DNA of 64,000 nt from Conexibacter woesei Iso977N. Lineage in GTDB: Bacteria; Actinomycetota; Thermoleophilia; Solirubrobacterales; Solirubrobacteraceae. Location of the stretch: assembly GCF_000424625.1 (NCBI RefSeq), contig NZ_AUKG01000001.1:496001-560000 (forward strand), read 5' to 3'. The position numbers and the translations under genes were made by a program. Position 1 is the first letter of the stretch; the number at the start of each line of letters is the position of its first letter. Positions 1 to 8,245 of this stretch are shown here, in pieces. The notes beneath the pieces were generated by a model. It had not been told where the DNA came from, did not search any database, and saw only the letters and a list, made by a program, of their open reading frames with translations.

Positions 1-74
1 ACCGCAGCAGGCGCCAGGAGGACGCAGAGGTATGCGGCCGCGCACGCGGCCGTGAGGAGACGAAGTGGCTTCAC
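1..74 (-). CDS. N-terminus of a secreted/membrane flagellar protein (FliO or FliP), cut by window edge
   Basis: Reading leftwards from a GTG at 74-72, about 24 codons are visible: two basic residues (K2, R5) followed by a long hydrophobic Leu/Ala/Cys stretch ending in APAA, which is a classic signal peptide or first membrane segment. It follows fliN on the same strand. In flagellar operons fliO and then fliP usually come after fliN, and FliP normally carries a cleavable signal peptide, so one of these is likely. No strong Shine-Dalgarno is visible. The identity is inferred from context only. Confidence 0.5.
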   Translation of the reverse strand, partial: MKPLRLLTAACAAAYLCVLLAPAA

Positions 75-160
75 TGGAGGGACTCGGTAGGTCGGGAGGG
101 ACGACCAGCCAGTCCTTAGATCGGCCTGTGCGTAGCGGACTTGAGGGCGGTGTCTGGACG

Positions 161-189
161 ACCGTTCGACTGGTTCGCAGCCGAACGGT
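161..189. terminator. Strong hairpin downstream of fliN
   Basis: ACCGTTCG at 161-168 pairs with CGAACGGT at 182-189, and CTG/CAG continue the stem after one mismatch, leaving a 5-nt loop. No T-tract follows, as is common in high-GC genomes. It lies between the fliN stop (205) and the next gene start (74), so it could attenuate or process the transcript at this point. Confidence 0.55.
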
Positions 190-204
190 GGTCCTCATGC
201 CCGA

Positions 205-588
205 TCAGCCCGCTGGGAGCTCGGCGGGCGGGAAGTCGCCCGCCCCGAGGGCTTCCGGCTGGAAGTCCTCCACGGCCTGCGGCGCGGCCTTGACGGCGCC
301 GTTGACCTCGGTGATGCGCAGCCCGAACTGCTCGTCGATGACGACGACCTCGCCGCGGGCGATCGGGCGGCCGTTGACCAGCAGGTCGACGGGCTTGTCG
401 GCGAGGCGGTCGAGCGTGACCACCGAGCCCTGGCCGAGCGACATCGTCTCGCCCAGCGACATGCGGGTGCGGCCGACCTCGACCGTCAGCTCGACGGTCA
501 CCTCGGTCAGGCGCGTGAGGTCCGCGTCGCCGGCGATGGCGCCTTCGGCGCCCGCGTCGGGGAGCGGCGTGAACTCGACGTCGGTCAT
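205..588 (-). CDS. fliN: Flagellar motor switch protein FliN
   Basis: Protein of 127 aa with a single SpoA (surface presentation of antigens) domain at about residues 27-95, including the typical V-E-V-G-R-T-R-M-S-L-G start and the conserved G-E-V-V-V-I-D-x-x-F-G-L-R-I segment near its end. FliN forms the bottom of the cytoplasmic C-ring with FliM and FliY. The C-terminal 30 residues are an acidic/Pro-rich tail not typical of the core domain. The ATG has a good ribosome binding site (AAGGAG, 9 nt upstream). The gene lies 13 nt after fliL in the same operon. Confidence 0.93.
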   Translation of the reverse strand: MTDVEFTPLPDAGAEGAIAGDADLTRLTEVTVELTVEVGRTRMSLGETMSLGQGSVVTLDRLADKPVDLLVNGRPIARGEVVVIDEQFGLRITEVNGAVKAAPQAVEDFQPEALGAGDFPPAELPAG

Positions 589-601
589 CGTCCAGATCTC
601 C

Positions 602-1060
602 TTACTGCACCGCGAGGTCCGTCAGCATGACGTCCTCGACCTTGATGTCGGTCTCCTTCTGCAGCCGCCGCAGGATCAGCTTCTGCAGCCTGGCCCGCTG
701 CTTCTCGTGCACGAGGTGCGACGAGGGCTCGTCGGTGATCGTGTCGGTGATGATCGCGCGGGCGACGGCCTCCTGCGGGAGCGTGCCGTAGCCGGTCGGC
801 GGGGTCCCCGCCTCCTTCTCGCCGGACGCCTTCATCGCGGCCTTGACGGCCTCGGCGAGGTAGCCCTCCTTGAGGACCAGCGCGGCGTCGAGCTTGGCGA
901 ACTTGCCACCCGACAGGTTGATCAGGAAGTCCTTGGGCATGATGTACACCTCGCCCGCGACCCTGGGCTTGGGCACGACCGGCTTGGGGGCCAGGACGAA
1001 CTTGTAGACGCCGCCGGCGACGAGCAGCAGCACGGGGATCAGGATCTTGATGTTCTTCAT
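602..1060 (-). CDS. fliL: Flagellar basal body-associated protein FliL
   Basis: 152 aa with one N-terminal membrane segment (about residues 4-23, preceded by two Lys) and an extracytoplasmic domain starting with the family-typical strand reading F-L-I-N-L-S-G-G-K-F-A-K-L-D. FliL surrounds the MotA/MotB stator and supports torque generation. The length fits the family. Its ATG overlaps the motB stop (ATGA), so it is probably translationally coupled to the stator genes. Confidence 0.9.
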   Translation of the reverse strand: MKNIKILIPVLLLVAGGVYKFVLAPKPVVPKPRVAGEVYIMPKDFLINLSGGKFAKLDAALVLKEGYLAEAVKAAMKASGEKEAGTPPTGYGTLPQEAVARAIITDTITDEPSSHLVHEKQRARLQKLILRRLQKETDIKVEDVMLTDLAVQ

Positions 1061-1995
1061 GGGGACGAGCTCGGGGCGAAGTTCGGCTTGATGGACGGGA
1101 TCTTGGAAGACGAGGTGTCGGACGTCGCCGAGCTGGAGCTGGCGTTGGCGGCCGTCACCGAGGTGATGCGGGGCACGAGGATCTCGACGCGCCGGTTCAG
1201 CGAGCGTCCGCTGTCGGTCGCGTTGGACGCGATCGGGGCGTACTCGCCGCGACCGGCGGCGGTCATCCTCACCGGCGAGATGCCGTCGTGCGTGAAGGTG
1301 CGGAAGATCGACTCGGCGCGCGCCGAGGACAGCGACAGGTTGTCCTCGAACTGGCCGGAGTGGATCGGCTGGTCGTCGGTGTTGCCCGACACGATCAGCT
1401 GGTGGCTCTGCGCCGTGGTGTGGAGCAGGTCGGCCACGTCCTTGAGCAGCGGCAGCGACTGGGGCGTCGGCGTCGCCGACCCGGACGAGAACAGCAGCTT
1501 GTCGGTCAGCAGGCGGATCAGCAGGCCCTGGTCGGTGACCGAGACCTTGACCTTGCCGCTGATGCCCCTGGCCGCGGCGACGTGGTCGAGCCTCTGCTTG
1601 AGCTGCTTGAAGGCCTGCTCCTCGGCGTTGCCCGCCGCCTTGGCGGCGGCCGCGGCCGTGGCGGCCTTGTTCTTGGCCACCGCCTGGTCCTTGGGCGAGC
1701 CGACGTAGGGCTGCAGGCTCGACTCCTTCGGGGACTGCGAAGGCGTCTTGATGTTCTCGACGCCGCCGCCCTCCTTGATCGACTGGCCGCCCGGCAGGAT
1801 CTTGCCCGAGAAGGCGTCCTGCAGCGAGTGCTGGAGCGACTCCAGCTTGGACTTGTTGACCGAGGAGATCGAGAACAGCACCATGAAGAGCGCGACGAGC
1901 AGCGTCATCAGGTCGGCGTACGTCACCAGCCAGCGCTCGTCGGGATGCTCCCCGTGGTCGCCGCCACGTTTGCCCCTCTTGCCGTGCCCGCTCAT
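1057..1995 (-). CDS. motB: Stator protein MotB
   Basis: 312 aa. A short basic cytoplasmic tail leads into a single membrane helix (about 23-45) containing the proton-accepting Asp28 in the context T-Y-A-D-L-M-T-L-L. A long Ala/Lys-rich linker is followed by an OmpA-like peptidoglycan-binding domain (about 150-278) with the signatures N-L-S-x-x-R-A and G-R-S-L-N-R-R-V-E-I. The last ~30 residues are Ser/Ala-rich. Partner of MotA in the stator, anchored to the cell wall. Asp in a T-Y-A-D-L context is compatible with H+ drive; ion choice cannot be read safely from sequence alone. Confidence 0.95.
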   Translation of the reverse strand: MSGHGKRGKRGGDHGEHPDERWLVTYADLMTLLVALFMVLFSISSVNKSKLESLQHSLQDAFSGKILPGGQSIKEGGGVENIKTPSQSPKESSLQPYVGSPKDQAVAKNKAATAAAAAKAAGNAEEQAFKQLKQRLDHVAAARGISGKVKVSVTDQGLLIRLLTDKLLFSSGSATPTPQSLPLLKDVADLLHTTAQSHQLIVSGNTDDQPIHSGQFEDNLSLSSARAESIFRTFTHDGISPVRMTAAGRGEYAPIASNATDSGRSLNRRVEILVPRITSVTAANASSSSATSDTSSSKIPSIKPNFAPSSSP

Positions 1996-2006
1996 AGACC
2001 GAGCCC

Positions 2007-2828
2007 TTACGCCGCCTGCGCCGCGCCGCCGTCGACGGCCCTGAGGTCGGCCTTGGCGTCGCCGCCCTCGACCGCGTCGCGCTCGGCGGGGGAGAGGTAG
2101 CTGAGCAGCTTCTGCTGCACCATGCGCGGGTTGTCGCCCGCCTGGATGGCCAGGATGCCCTCGAGCACCAGCGTGCGCTCGTCGACCTCCTTCTGGCTCA
2201 TCATCTGCAGCGAGTAGCAGACCGGCAGGTAGACGACGTTCGCCGAGCCGACGCCGTACAGCGTCGCGATGAACGCGCCGGAGATCGCCGGCCCGAGGGT
2301 CTCGGGTGCGCTCAGGTTGGAGAGCACGTGCACGAGCGAGACGACGGTGCCGAGCACGCCGATCGTCGGCGCGATGCCGCCGGCCTTCTCGAAGACCGAG
2401 AAGCCCAGCTTGTGGCGCGCGGCCATCGCGTCGATGTCGGCGTCGAGGATCTCGCGCAGGAGGTCCGGATCGGTGCCGTCCACGATGAGCCCCATGCCCT
2501 TGCGCATGAACGGCTCGTCGATGGCCTCGATCTCCTCCTCCAGCGCGAGCAGGCCGTCCTTGCGGGCCCGCTCGGCGAAGCCCACAAGCGTCTTGACGCG
2601 TTCGCCCAGATCGGGCTGCTCGCCAAGGATGGCCTTCATGTACAACTTGGGGATCGCCATGAACCGCTTCATGCCGACGCCGCCGAAGACCGCGCCCGCC
2701 GTGCCGCCGAGCACCAGGATCAACGCATTGGGGTTGATGAGCGCCGGGGGAGCGACGCCCTCCAAGATCCCCGCGATGATGATGCAGCCGGCGGCGAGTC
2801 CAATTCCGATAGCGGTAGCGGCCTTCAT
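2007..2828 (-). CDS. motA: Stator protein MotA
   Basis: 273 aa with four predicted membrane segments: two near the N-terminus (about 4-23 and 31-51) and two in the second half (about 150-172 and 187-210). The cytoplasmic loop between carries the charged segment R-A-R-K-D-G-L-L-A-L-E-E-E, corresponding to the rotor-contacting Arg and Glu of MotA. The conserved channel proline follows in A-P-T-I-G-V-L-G-T-V. First gene of the motA-motB-fliL-fliN unit, with GGGGAG upstream of the ATG. A degenerate sigma-28-like site precedes it. Confidence 0.95.
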   Translation of the reverse strand: MKAATAIGIGLAAGCIIIAGILEGVAPPALINPNALILVLGGTAGAVFGGVGMKRFMAIPKLYMKAILGEQPDLGERVKTLVGFAERARKDGLLALEEEIEAIDEPFMRKGMGLIVDGTDPDLLREILDADIDAMAARHKLGFSVFEKAGGIAPTIGVLGTVVSLVHVLSNLSAPETLGPAISGAFIATLYGVGSANVVYLPVCYSLQMMSQKEVDERTLVLEGILAIQAGDNPRMVQQKLLSYLSPAERDAVEGGDAKADLRAVDGGAAQAA

Positions 2829-2839
2829 GATCTCCCCTT

Positions 2840-2866
2840 TGGTCGGCCGCTAATGCGTGTGCTGAA
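2840..2866 (-). promoter_or_regulatory. Degenerate sigma-28-like promoter for motA
   Basis: On the minus strand TTCA is followed after 15 nt by GCCGACCA, ending 11 nt before the motA start. The -10-like box matches the GCCGA core seen at the better sites in this window; the -35-like box is off by one position (TCA would need a 14-nt spacer). The closeness to the start codon would leave almost no leader. Plausible but weak. Confidence 0.35.
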
Positions 2867-2886
2867 GCGCGATGTTGGCGCTGGGA

Positions 2887-3246
2887 CTAGCCCAGGGCCT
2901 TCTCGATCGCGGACAGGACGCGCTCGGCCTGGAAGGGCTTCACGACGAAGTCCTTCGCGCCCAACTTGATCGACTCCAGGACCTTGGACTCCTGGCCCAG
3001 GGCCGAGCACATGACGACCTTCGCGCCGGGGTCGACGGCGATGATCTCCTTCAGGGCGGCCAGGCCGTCCTTCTCCGGCATGGTGATGTCCAGCGTCATG
3101 ACGTCGGGGCGCAGCTCCTGGAACCGCGCCACCGCCTCGGCGCCGTTGGCGGCTTCGCCAACGATCTCGTGGCCGCCGCCGCTCAGGGCGTCGGTGACCA
3201 TCTTCCGCATGAACGCGGCGTCATCAACGACGAGCACGCGAGCCAT
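2887..3246 (-). CDS. cheY: Chemotaxis response regulator CheY
   Basis: 119 aa single receiver domain. Acidic pocket Asp8/Asp9, phosphorylated Asp53, switch Ser81 (Thr in most family members) and Lys103 in V-V-K-P-F are all present. No output domain follows, so it is the diffusible messenger from CheA to the motor switch. Start codon shares one nucleotide with the fliY stop (TGATG). Placement beside fliY and fliM matches Bacillus-type systems, in which CheY-P binds FliM and FliY dephosphorylates it. Confidence 0.93.
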   Translation of the reverse strand: MARVLVVDDAAFMRKMVTDALSGGGHEIVGEAANGAEAVARFQELRPDVMTLDITMPEKDGLAALKEIIAVDPGAKVVMCSALGQESKVLESIKLGAKDFVVKPFQAERVLSAIEKALG

Positions 3247-4115
3247 CAGACTGCAACCTCCGTGGGGGTGATTTCAGGGGTAGGTGGTGAAGAGTTGGAA
3301 ACGCCGAGGATCGACTCGACGCGGACGGCGAGCCCGCCGTCCTCGGTGACCATCAGCCGGCCGGTCGCGAAGCGCATGCCGTCGGCGTAGAGGTCGATCG
3401 GGGCCTCGACCTCGCGGTCGAGCTCGACGACCGCGCCGGCGGGCAACGCCACGATCCGGCCCGAGGGCATCCTCGTGCGCCCGAGCTCGGCCCAGACGCG
3501 GACGGCGATGTCCCGCAGGGCGTCGCCGAGCGGCGCGTCGTCGTGGCTCTCGGTCATCTCGTCCAGCGCGCGCGTCATGCGCACGATGAACGCGTTGGGC
3601 ACCAGCTGCACGAGCAGGCACGGTGCGCCGCAGAACGTGAACGTCACCGCGGTGGCGTGGCCAGGATGCTCCCAGCCCTCGCCGCCCGAGTCGGACGAGT
3701 CGAGCTGGCGGACGTCCGGCGGGGCGATCTCGACCTCTTCGTCGAGGACCTTCGACGTGGCCATGGCAGCGGCCGACATCATCTGGTTCATCGCCTCGCC
3801 GACCGCGCTGAACTCCAGCTCGGACAGCTCGCCGCCGGCCTCGACCTCGTTGGGGTCCATCCCCATCATGGCCGCGGCCAGCCGGCGCGCGCCCTCGATG
3901 CCGATGACCATCACGTTGCCGCCGGTCACGCCGTCGACGTAGGACACGTCGGCGGCGATCGCCGGGAACATCGCGTCGGCGAACGGGTTCTCCTCCGGCG
4001 GGACGACCCGCACGGTGCCCGGCGCGACGCCGGTCGGGGAGAACATCTGCAGGACGCCCTGGACCGCCTCCGAGGTGGAGGCGCCCAGGCGCAGAAGGGC
4101 TTGCTCGGCGTTCAC
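3246..4115 (-). CDS. fliY: Motor switch phosphatase FliY (CheC-like domain plus FliN domain)
   Basis: 289 aa with a CheC-like N-terminal part and a SpoA domain at about 205-275. One CheC-type phosphatase motif is intact: Ser103-x3-Glu107-x2-Asn110, followed 22 residues later by Pro132. This is the FliY arrangement of Bacillus and Thermotoga, where the protein is both a C-ring component and a CheY-P phosphatase. The other half of the CheC domain lacks a second obvious E-x2-N, so only one active site is expected. GTG start overlapping the fliM stop (GTGA). Confidence 0.9.
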   Translation of the reverse strand: MNAEQALLRLGASTSEAVQGVLQMFSPTGVAPGTVRVVPPEENPFADAMFPAIAADVSYVDGVTGGNVMVIGIEGARRLAAAMMGMDPNEVEAGGELSELEFSAVGEAMNQMMSAAAMATSKVLDEEVEIAPPDVRQLDSSDSGGEGWEHPGHATAVTFTFCGAPCLLVQLVPNAFIVRMTRALDEMTESHDDAPLGDALRDIAVRVWAELGRTRMPSGRIVALPAGAVVELDREVEAPIDLYADGMRFATGRLMVTEDGGLAVRVESILGVSNSSPPTPEITPTEVAV

Positions 4116-5089
4116 GGCTCGATCTCCACGGGTCCGGTGATCTGCACGGCGCGGTGCTTGCCGCTGCGACCGCCACGCGCGTGGTGCACGGGCGTGCGGT
4201 CGGCGAAGAGGGTGATGTCGGTGTCCGCGTTGGCGTCGAGGCGGATGACGTCGCCGGGCTGCAGGCGCAGGATCTCGTCGAGCGTCAGGTGCGTGTCGGC
4301 GACCTCGGCGCGCATCGAGACCTCGACGCGCGACAGGCCCTCGTTGACGGCTGCGGCGGTGGCCTCGTCCCTGACCTTGACCTCCTCGTCGCGGCGCGAG
4401 AACGCACCGGCGACGGGGGCGATCGCGGCGTAGGGGATCAGCAGCGTCATCGTCGAGGACAGGCCGTCCAGGCGCGCCTCGAGCGTCAGCGCGAGCGTCG
4501 GCTCCGAGCCGGCGGCGACCTGCACGGTCTCCGTCTGCGTGTCGACCATCGCGATGTTCAGCGTCATCTCGGAGACGTCGAACCAGACCGACGACAGCGC
4601 GTCGACGACGGTCGCGAACATCCGCTGCACGACCATCAGGTCGATGTCGGTCAGATCGCGGTCCTTGGACGCGGTCTCCGCCCGCCCGCCGAGCATGCGC
4701 TCCAGGGCGATCAGGACGACCGGCAGCTCCGCCGACAGCAGCATGCGGCCGTCGTGCGGGGCGGTGTCGATCTGGATGTGGACGGAGTGGTCCGGGACCT
4801 GCGCGAACGCGTTGGCCCAGGTGAACTGCCCGACGTCGATGACCTCCATCTCGATCGCCGTGCGGTGCTCGGCGACGAGGCGGGTGCTGGCACGCTCGGT
4901 GAACGTGTCCATGGCGCGGCGGATCCGCCGCTCCTGGTCGGTCGTGAACTTCGTCGGGCGGGTGAAGTCGACGGTGCGCAGCCAGCGGGCACGGCGGCCC
5001 TGGCGCTCCTCCGACTCCATCGGCATGTTGCCCTCGCTCGCCCGAGCGAAGAGCTTCTCGATCTCGTTGGCGTCGAGGAAGCCGCTCAT
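4112..5089 (-). CDS. fliM: Flagellar motor switch protein FliM
   Basis: 325 aa from the ATG that overlaps the cheD stop (ATGA). The N-terminus L-D-A-N-E-I-E-K-L-F is the short CheY-P-binding peptide of FliM. It is followed by the CheC-like middle domain (about 50-230) and a C-terminal SpoA domain (about 245-315). FliM links FliG to FliN/FliY in the C-ring and receives CheY-P. An open frame extends much further upstream but that part is only antisense/frame-shadow of cheD. Confidence 0.93.
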   Translation of the reverse strand: MSGFLDANEIEKLFARASEGNMPMESEERQGRRARWLRTVDFTRPTKFTTDQERRIRRAMDTFTERASTRLVAEHRTAIEMEVIDVGQFTWANAFAQVPDHSVHIQIDTAPHDGRMLLSAELPVVLIALERMLGGRAETASKDRDLTDIDLMVVQRMFATVVDALSSVWFDVSEMTLNIAMVDTQTETVQVAAGSEPTLALTLEARLDGLSSTMTLLIPYAAIAPVAGAFSRRDEEVKVRDEATAAAVNEGLSRVEVSMRAEVADTHLTLDEILRLQPGDVIRLDANADTDITLFADRTPVHHARGGRSGKHRAVQITGPVEIEP

Positions 5090-5607
5090 GCGATCAGGGC
5101 TGCCTTGCGGTTGGCCACGGTGCCGCCGCCGAGCAGCTGCGTCTCGGTGCCGCCGGCCTCGCGGACGGTGATGGTGATCTCGGAGCCCAGGCTGACGCGC
5201 ACCGTGCGGCCCTTGGAGCCGCCGGTCTCGGAGGCGCGCACCGGGATGCGCTCCTTCTCGAGCAGGCGCGTGACCGCGGCCGCGTTGCGCTGGCCGATGT
5301 CCTGGCCGCTGCCCCCGAACGAGAACATCGCGGCGCCGCCGACGAGGCAGGCCTCGAGGCGGGTGCGCGACGCGCCGTGGGCGAGCGCGAGGTCGATCAG
5401 CGCCGGGACCGCGAGGTCGGCGAACTTGTGGGGTTGCGGCGGGTCCGACTGCGTGGACTCGGGCAGCATGACGTGCGCCAGCGCGGCCACGCCCTTGCTG
5501 CGGTCGACGAGCGTGAGCCCGATGCACGAGCCCAGGCCGATGCACGCCAGCACGTCTCCGGTGGCATTCGAGGCTGACGCCTCGCCCATGCGGACGACGG
5601 TCTCCAT
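5086..5607 (-). CDS. cheD: Chemoreceptor glutamine deamidase CheD
   Basis: 173 aa from the ATG at 5607, directly after the cheC stop. The Cys-His pair of the deamidase is visible: Cys28 in L-G-S-C-I-G and His45 in A-L-A-H-V-M-L-P. CheD deamidates receptor glutamines and, in Bacillus and Thermotoga, also binds and activates CheC. Here cheC and cheD are adjacent (2-nt gap), which fits that partnership. A longer upstream reading frame is possible but would run inside cheC. Confidence 0.92.
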   Translation of the reverse strand: METVVRMGEASASNATGDVLACIGLGSCIGLTLVDRSKGVAALAHVMLPESTQSDPPQPHKFADLAVPALIDLALAHGASRTRLEACLVGGAAMFSFGGSGQDIGQRNAAAVTRLLEKERIPVRASETGGSKGRTVRVSLGSEITITVREAGGTETQLLGGGTVANRKAALIA

Positions 5608-5609
5608 GG

Positions 5610-6194
5610 CTAGAGGCCGAGCCGCCCCAGCAGCTCCTTGATCCCGCCGTGGTTGGGCAGGAGCAGGAAGGACAGGGTGCACTCCTCTTCCTCGACGAGG
5701 AGGTTGGAGTCGAGGATCAGCGCCTCGTCGACGTCGTCGCCGCGGCCGATCAGGACCGTCGACAGGATCGAGGCGAGCATGTCCTCGACGACCTGCGGCG
5801 GCTGGGGCTCCATCTCCATGCCGACCATCTGGGCGAGCGCGTTGATGTAGTTGGTGCCGAGGATGTTGCCGACCTCGCCGAGCATCGAGTAGCCGTCGGG
5901 CGTCGAGGGCTCGATGCCGTAGATGCCGGTCAGCTTCTTGGCGTCCTCCTCGGGGAAGAGGAGGACGACGATCGCGTCGAAGTCGCCGACCATCGGCACG
6001 ACCACGCCGTAGCGGAGCTCGTCGGGGGCGCCGGCGATCGCGACCGCCTCGTCGAGCGGCAGGGCGGCGGCGGTGGGGACGTTGATGTCCACCGACTTGC
6101 CCAGCATCGCGCCGAGCGCGGTACCGGCGTTGCCGGATCCGATGTTGGCCAGCTCGCGCAGGGCGTCGAGCTGCATCTCAGAGAACGTGGTCAT
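5610..6194 (-). CDS. cheC: CheY-P phosphatase CheC
   Basis: 194 aa with two copies of the CheC phosphatase motif: Glu14-x2-Asn17 in the first half and Glu107-x2-Asn110 in the second, the latter followed by Pro about 22 residues later. Acts in the cytosol to reset CheY-P, with CheD as modulator. Together with FliY this organism therefore encodes two CheC-family phosphatases and no CheZ in this window. Follows cheA by 17 nt in the same operon. Confidence 0.92.
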   Translation of the reverse strand: MTTFSEMQLDALRELANIGSGNAGTALGAMLGKSVDINVPTAAALPLDEAVAIAGAPDELRYGVVVPMVGDFDAIVVLLFPEEDAKKLTGIYGIEPSTPDGYSMLGEVGNILGTNYINALAQMVGMEMEPQPPQVVEDMLASILSTVLIGRGDDVDEALILDSNLLVEEEECTLSFLLLPNHGGIKELLGRLGL

Positions 6195-6211
6195 GGCTTC
6201 CTGGGTGATCG

Positions 6212-8245
6212 TCAGACGGCGGCGGGGACCGGAGCGGTGCGCTCGGCCGCGGACAACGCCGGGTGGGTGTTCAGGGTCAGTGCGTCGCAGTCCGCCAGCA
6301 GCACGATGTCGCCGTTGGACAAGACCGCCGCACCCGAGACCGCCGCTTCCTGGGCGACGTTCGGCGGGAGCGGGCGGGTGACCAGCTCACGCTGGCCGAT
6401 CAGCTTGGAGACCGAGAGGGCGATCGAGCCCTCCTGGCCCCGCACGATCACCACATGCGAGTCCGGGGTGTCGTCGCCACCGTTGCCGGCGGCGCCACCG
6501 AACACGTCGACCGCGCGCCGCAGGGGCAAGGCCTCGTCCTTGAGGACGAGCATCTTGCGCCCGGCGACCGAGCGGACGGGGTTGTCGTCGAGGCGCATGG
6601 TGCGCTCGACACGCTGCAGCGGGATGCCGAACGGCTTCTCGCCGGCCTCCACCAACAGCGCGGACATGATCGCGAGCGTCAACGGCAGGCGGATCTCGTT
6701 GACGGTGCCCTCGCCCTGAACCGAGGTGACCGTCACCTCCCCGCCCAGCTCGCGGATCTTCTCTCGCACCGCGTCCATCCCGACGCCGCGGCCCGACAGG
6801 GCCCCGACCTCGGCTGCGGTGCTGAAGCCGGGTGCGAACAGCAGCTCGATGGCCGCCCGCATGTCGATCAGCTGGGCCTGGTCACGGGTGATCAGGCCAC
6901 GCTCGACGGCGACCGCGGCGACCTTCGTCGGGTTGATGCCGTGACCGTCGTCCTTGACCGTGATGCTGATGCTGCCGCCGGCGTGGCGGGCGGCGATCGT
7001 CAGCTTGCCGGTCGGGTTCTTGCCCGCGGCGATGCGGTCCTCGGGGGACTCCAGGCCGTGGTCGAGCGAGTTGCGGATCAGGTGGACGAGCGGGTCGCCG
7101 ATCGCGTCGACGACCGTGCGGTCCAGCTCGGTCTCCTTGCCGACGAGGTCCAGCTCGACCTGCTTGTCGAGCTTGGAGGCGACGTCGCGGACCAGGCGCG
7201 GGAAGCGCATGAAGACGGCCTCGATCGGGATCATGCGGATCTGCATGACCATCGCCTGGAGGGCGTGCGAGGAGCGGGTCAGCTCCTGCATCGCCTGGCT
7301 CAGGCCCGGGACGTCGGCCTCGGCGGACAGCGCCTCGACGTGCGTGCGCTGGACGACGAGCTCACCCATGAGGTGCATGAGCTGGTCGAGGCGCTCGGCG
7401 TCGACGCGGACGGTCTGGTGCTGGGCGCCCTTCTTGTGGGCGGCCGGCGCGGCACCGGCGGCCGGCGTGGCGGCGGGAACGGCAGCGCCGTCCTCGTCGA
7501 CCGCGGCCAGCGGCGCGGACTCCTCGACGTGCTCGACGACGTGCTCGGCGACGCGGGCGTCGCCGACGTCGGGGACCTGGCGGATCGCGGCCGCGACGGC
7601 CTCGACCTCGTGGTCGGTGGCCAGCAGGATCTCGATGATGCGGCCGTCGAAGCCGTCGACCTCGCCCTCGGCGGGCGTCGAGCGCAGGACGTCGCCCAGC
7701 TCGGCGGCGGCGTTCAGCGCCTGGAAGGCGCGGACGGCCGGCATCTGCGCGTCCTCGGCGAGGACCGCGTGGATCTCCAGGACCGTGCGCCCGTCGCCGA
7801 CCTCGGCCAGCTTGACCGGGGTCGCGACGACCTCGGGCTCGGGCTCGACGGCCTCCGGGTCGTCCTTGTCGCGGACCAGCGACTGCAGGCGCTCCAGCAG
7901 CTGCGCCGGGTCCAGCTCCTCGGAGCCGTCGGAGTCGATCGAGTCCACGGCGCCGCTCAGGGCGTCGAGGCAGGCCAGCAGGACGTCGACGACCTCGCGG
8001 GACAGCTCGCCGCCGCGCTGGCGCAGCAGCTCCAGCACGTCCTCCATCTTGTGCGTCAGGGTCGCCATGCCCTCGAAGCCCATGGTCGCGGCCATGCCCT
8101 TCAGGGAGTGGGCGATGCGGAAGATCGCGTCGACCGTCTCACGATCGTCGGGCGCCTCCTCGAGGCGCACGACGGCCAGGTTGAGCTCCTGGAGGTTCTC
8201 CCGGCACTCGGCCAGGAACATGGGGAGGTACTCGGAGGTGTCCAT
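6212..8245 (-). CDS. cheA: Chemotaxis histidine kinase CheA
   Basis: 677 aa. Domains in order: HPt with phospho-acceptor His46 in R-I-A-H-S-L-K-G; an Ala/Glu-rich linker region with a P2-like domain (about 150-235); dimerisation helices (about 275-340); GHKL ATPase (about 340-520) with the N-box L-I-R-N-S-L-D-H-G and the G-box G-R-G-V-G-M-D; and a CheW-like P5 domain (about 520-660). Phosphorylates CheY and CheB in response to receptors. No receptor gene is present in the window. Its start shares one nucleotide with the cheR stop. Confidence 0.95.
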   Translation of the reverse strand: MDTSEYLPMFLAECRENLQELNLAVVRLEEAPDDRETVDAIFRIAHSLKGMAATMGFEGMATLTHKMEDVLELLRQRGGELSREVVDVLLACLDALSGAVDSIDSDGSEELDPAQLLERLQSLVRDKDDPEAVEPEPEVVATPVKLAEVGDGRTVLEIHAVLAEDAQMPAVRAFQALNAAAELGDVLRSTPAEGEVDGFDGRIIEILLATDHEVEAVAAAIRQVPDVGDARVAEHVVEHVEESAPLAAVDEDGAAVPAATPAAGAAPAAHKKGAQHQTVRVDAERLDQLMHLMGELVVQRTHVEALSAEADVPGLSQAMQELTRSSHALQAMVMQIRMIPIEAVFMRFPRLVRDVASKLDKQVELDLVGKETELDRTVVDAIGDPLVHLIRNSLDHGLESPEDRIAAGKNPTGKLTIAARHAGGSISITVKDDGHGINPTKVAAVAVERGLITRDQAQLIDMRAAIELLFAPGFSTAAEVGALSGRGVGMDAVREKIRELGGEVTVTSVQGEGTVNEIRLPLTLAIMSALLVEAGEKPFGIPLQRVERTMRLDDNPVRSVAGRKMLVLKDEALPLRRAVDVFGGAAGNGGDDTPDSHVVIVRGQEGSIALSVSKLIGQRELVTRPLPPNVAQEAAVSGAAVLSNGDIVLLADCDALTLNTHPALSAAERTAPVPAAV

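Noticed and set aside
65-1708. 547-codon open frame on the plus strand over fliN-fliL-motB
   Set aside because: Arg/Ser/Leu-rich antisense shadow created by high GC third positions; the minus-strand genes have clear family motifs.
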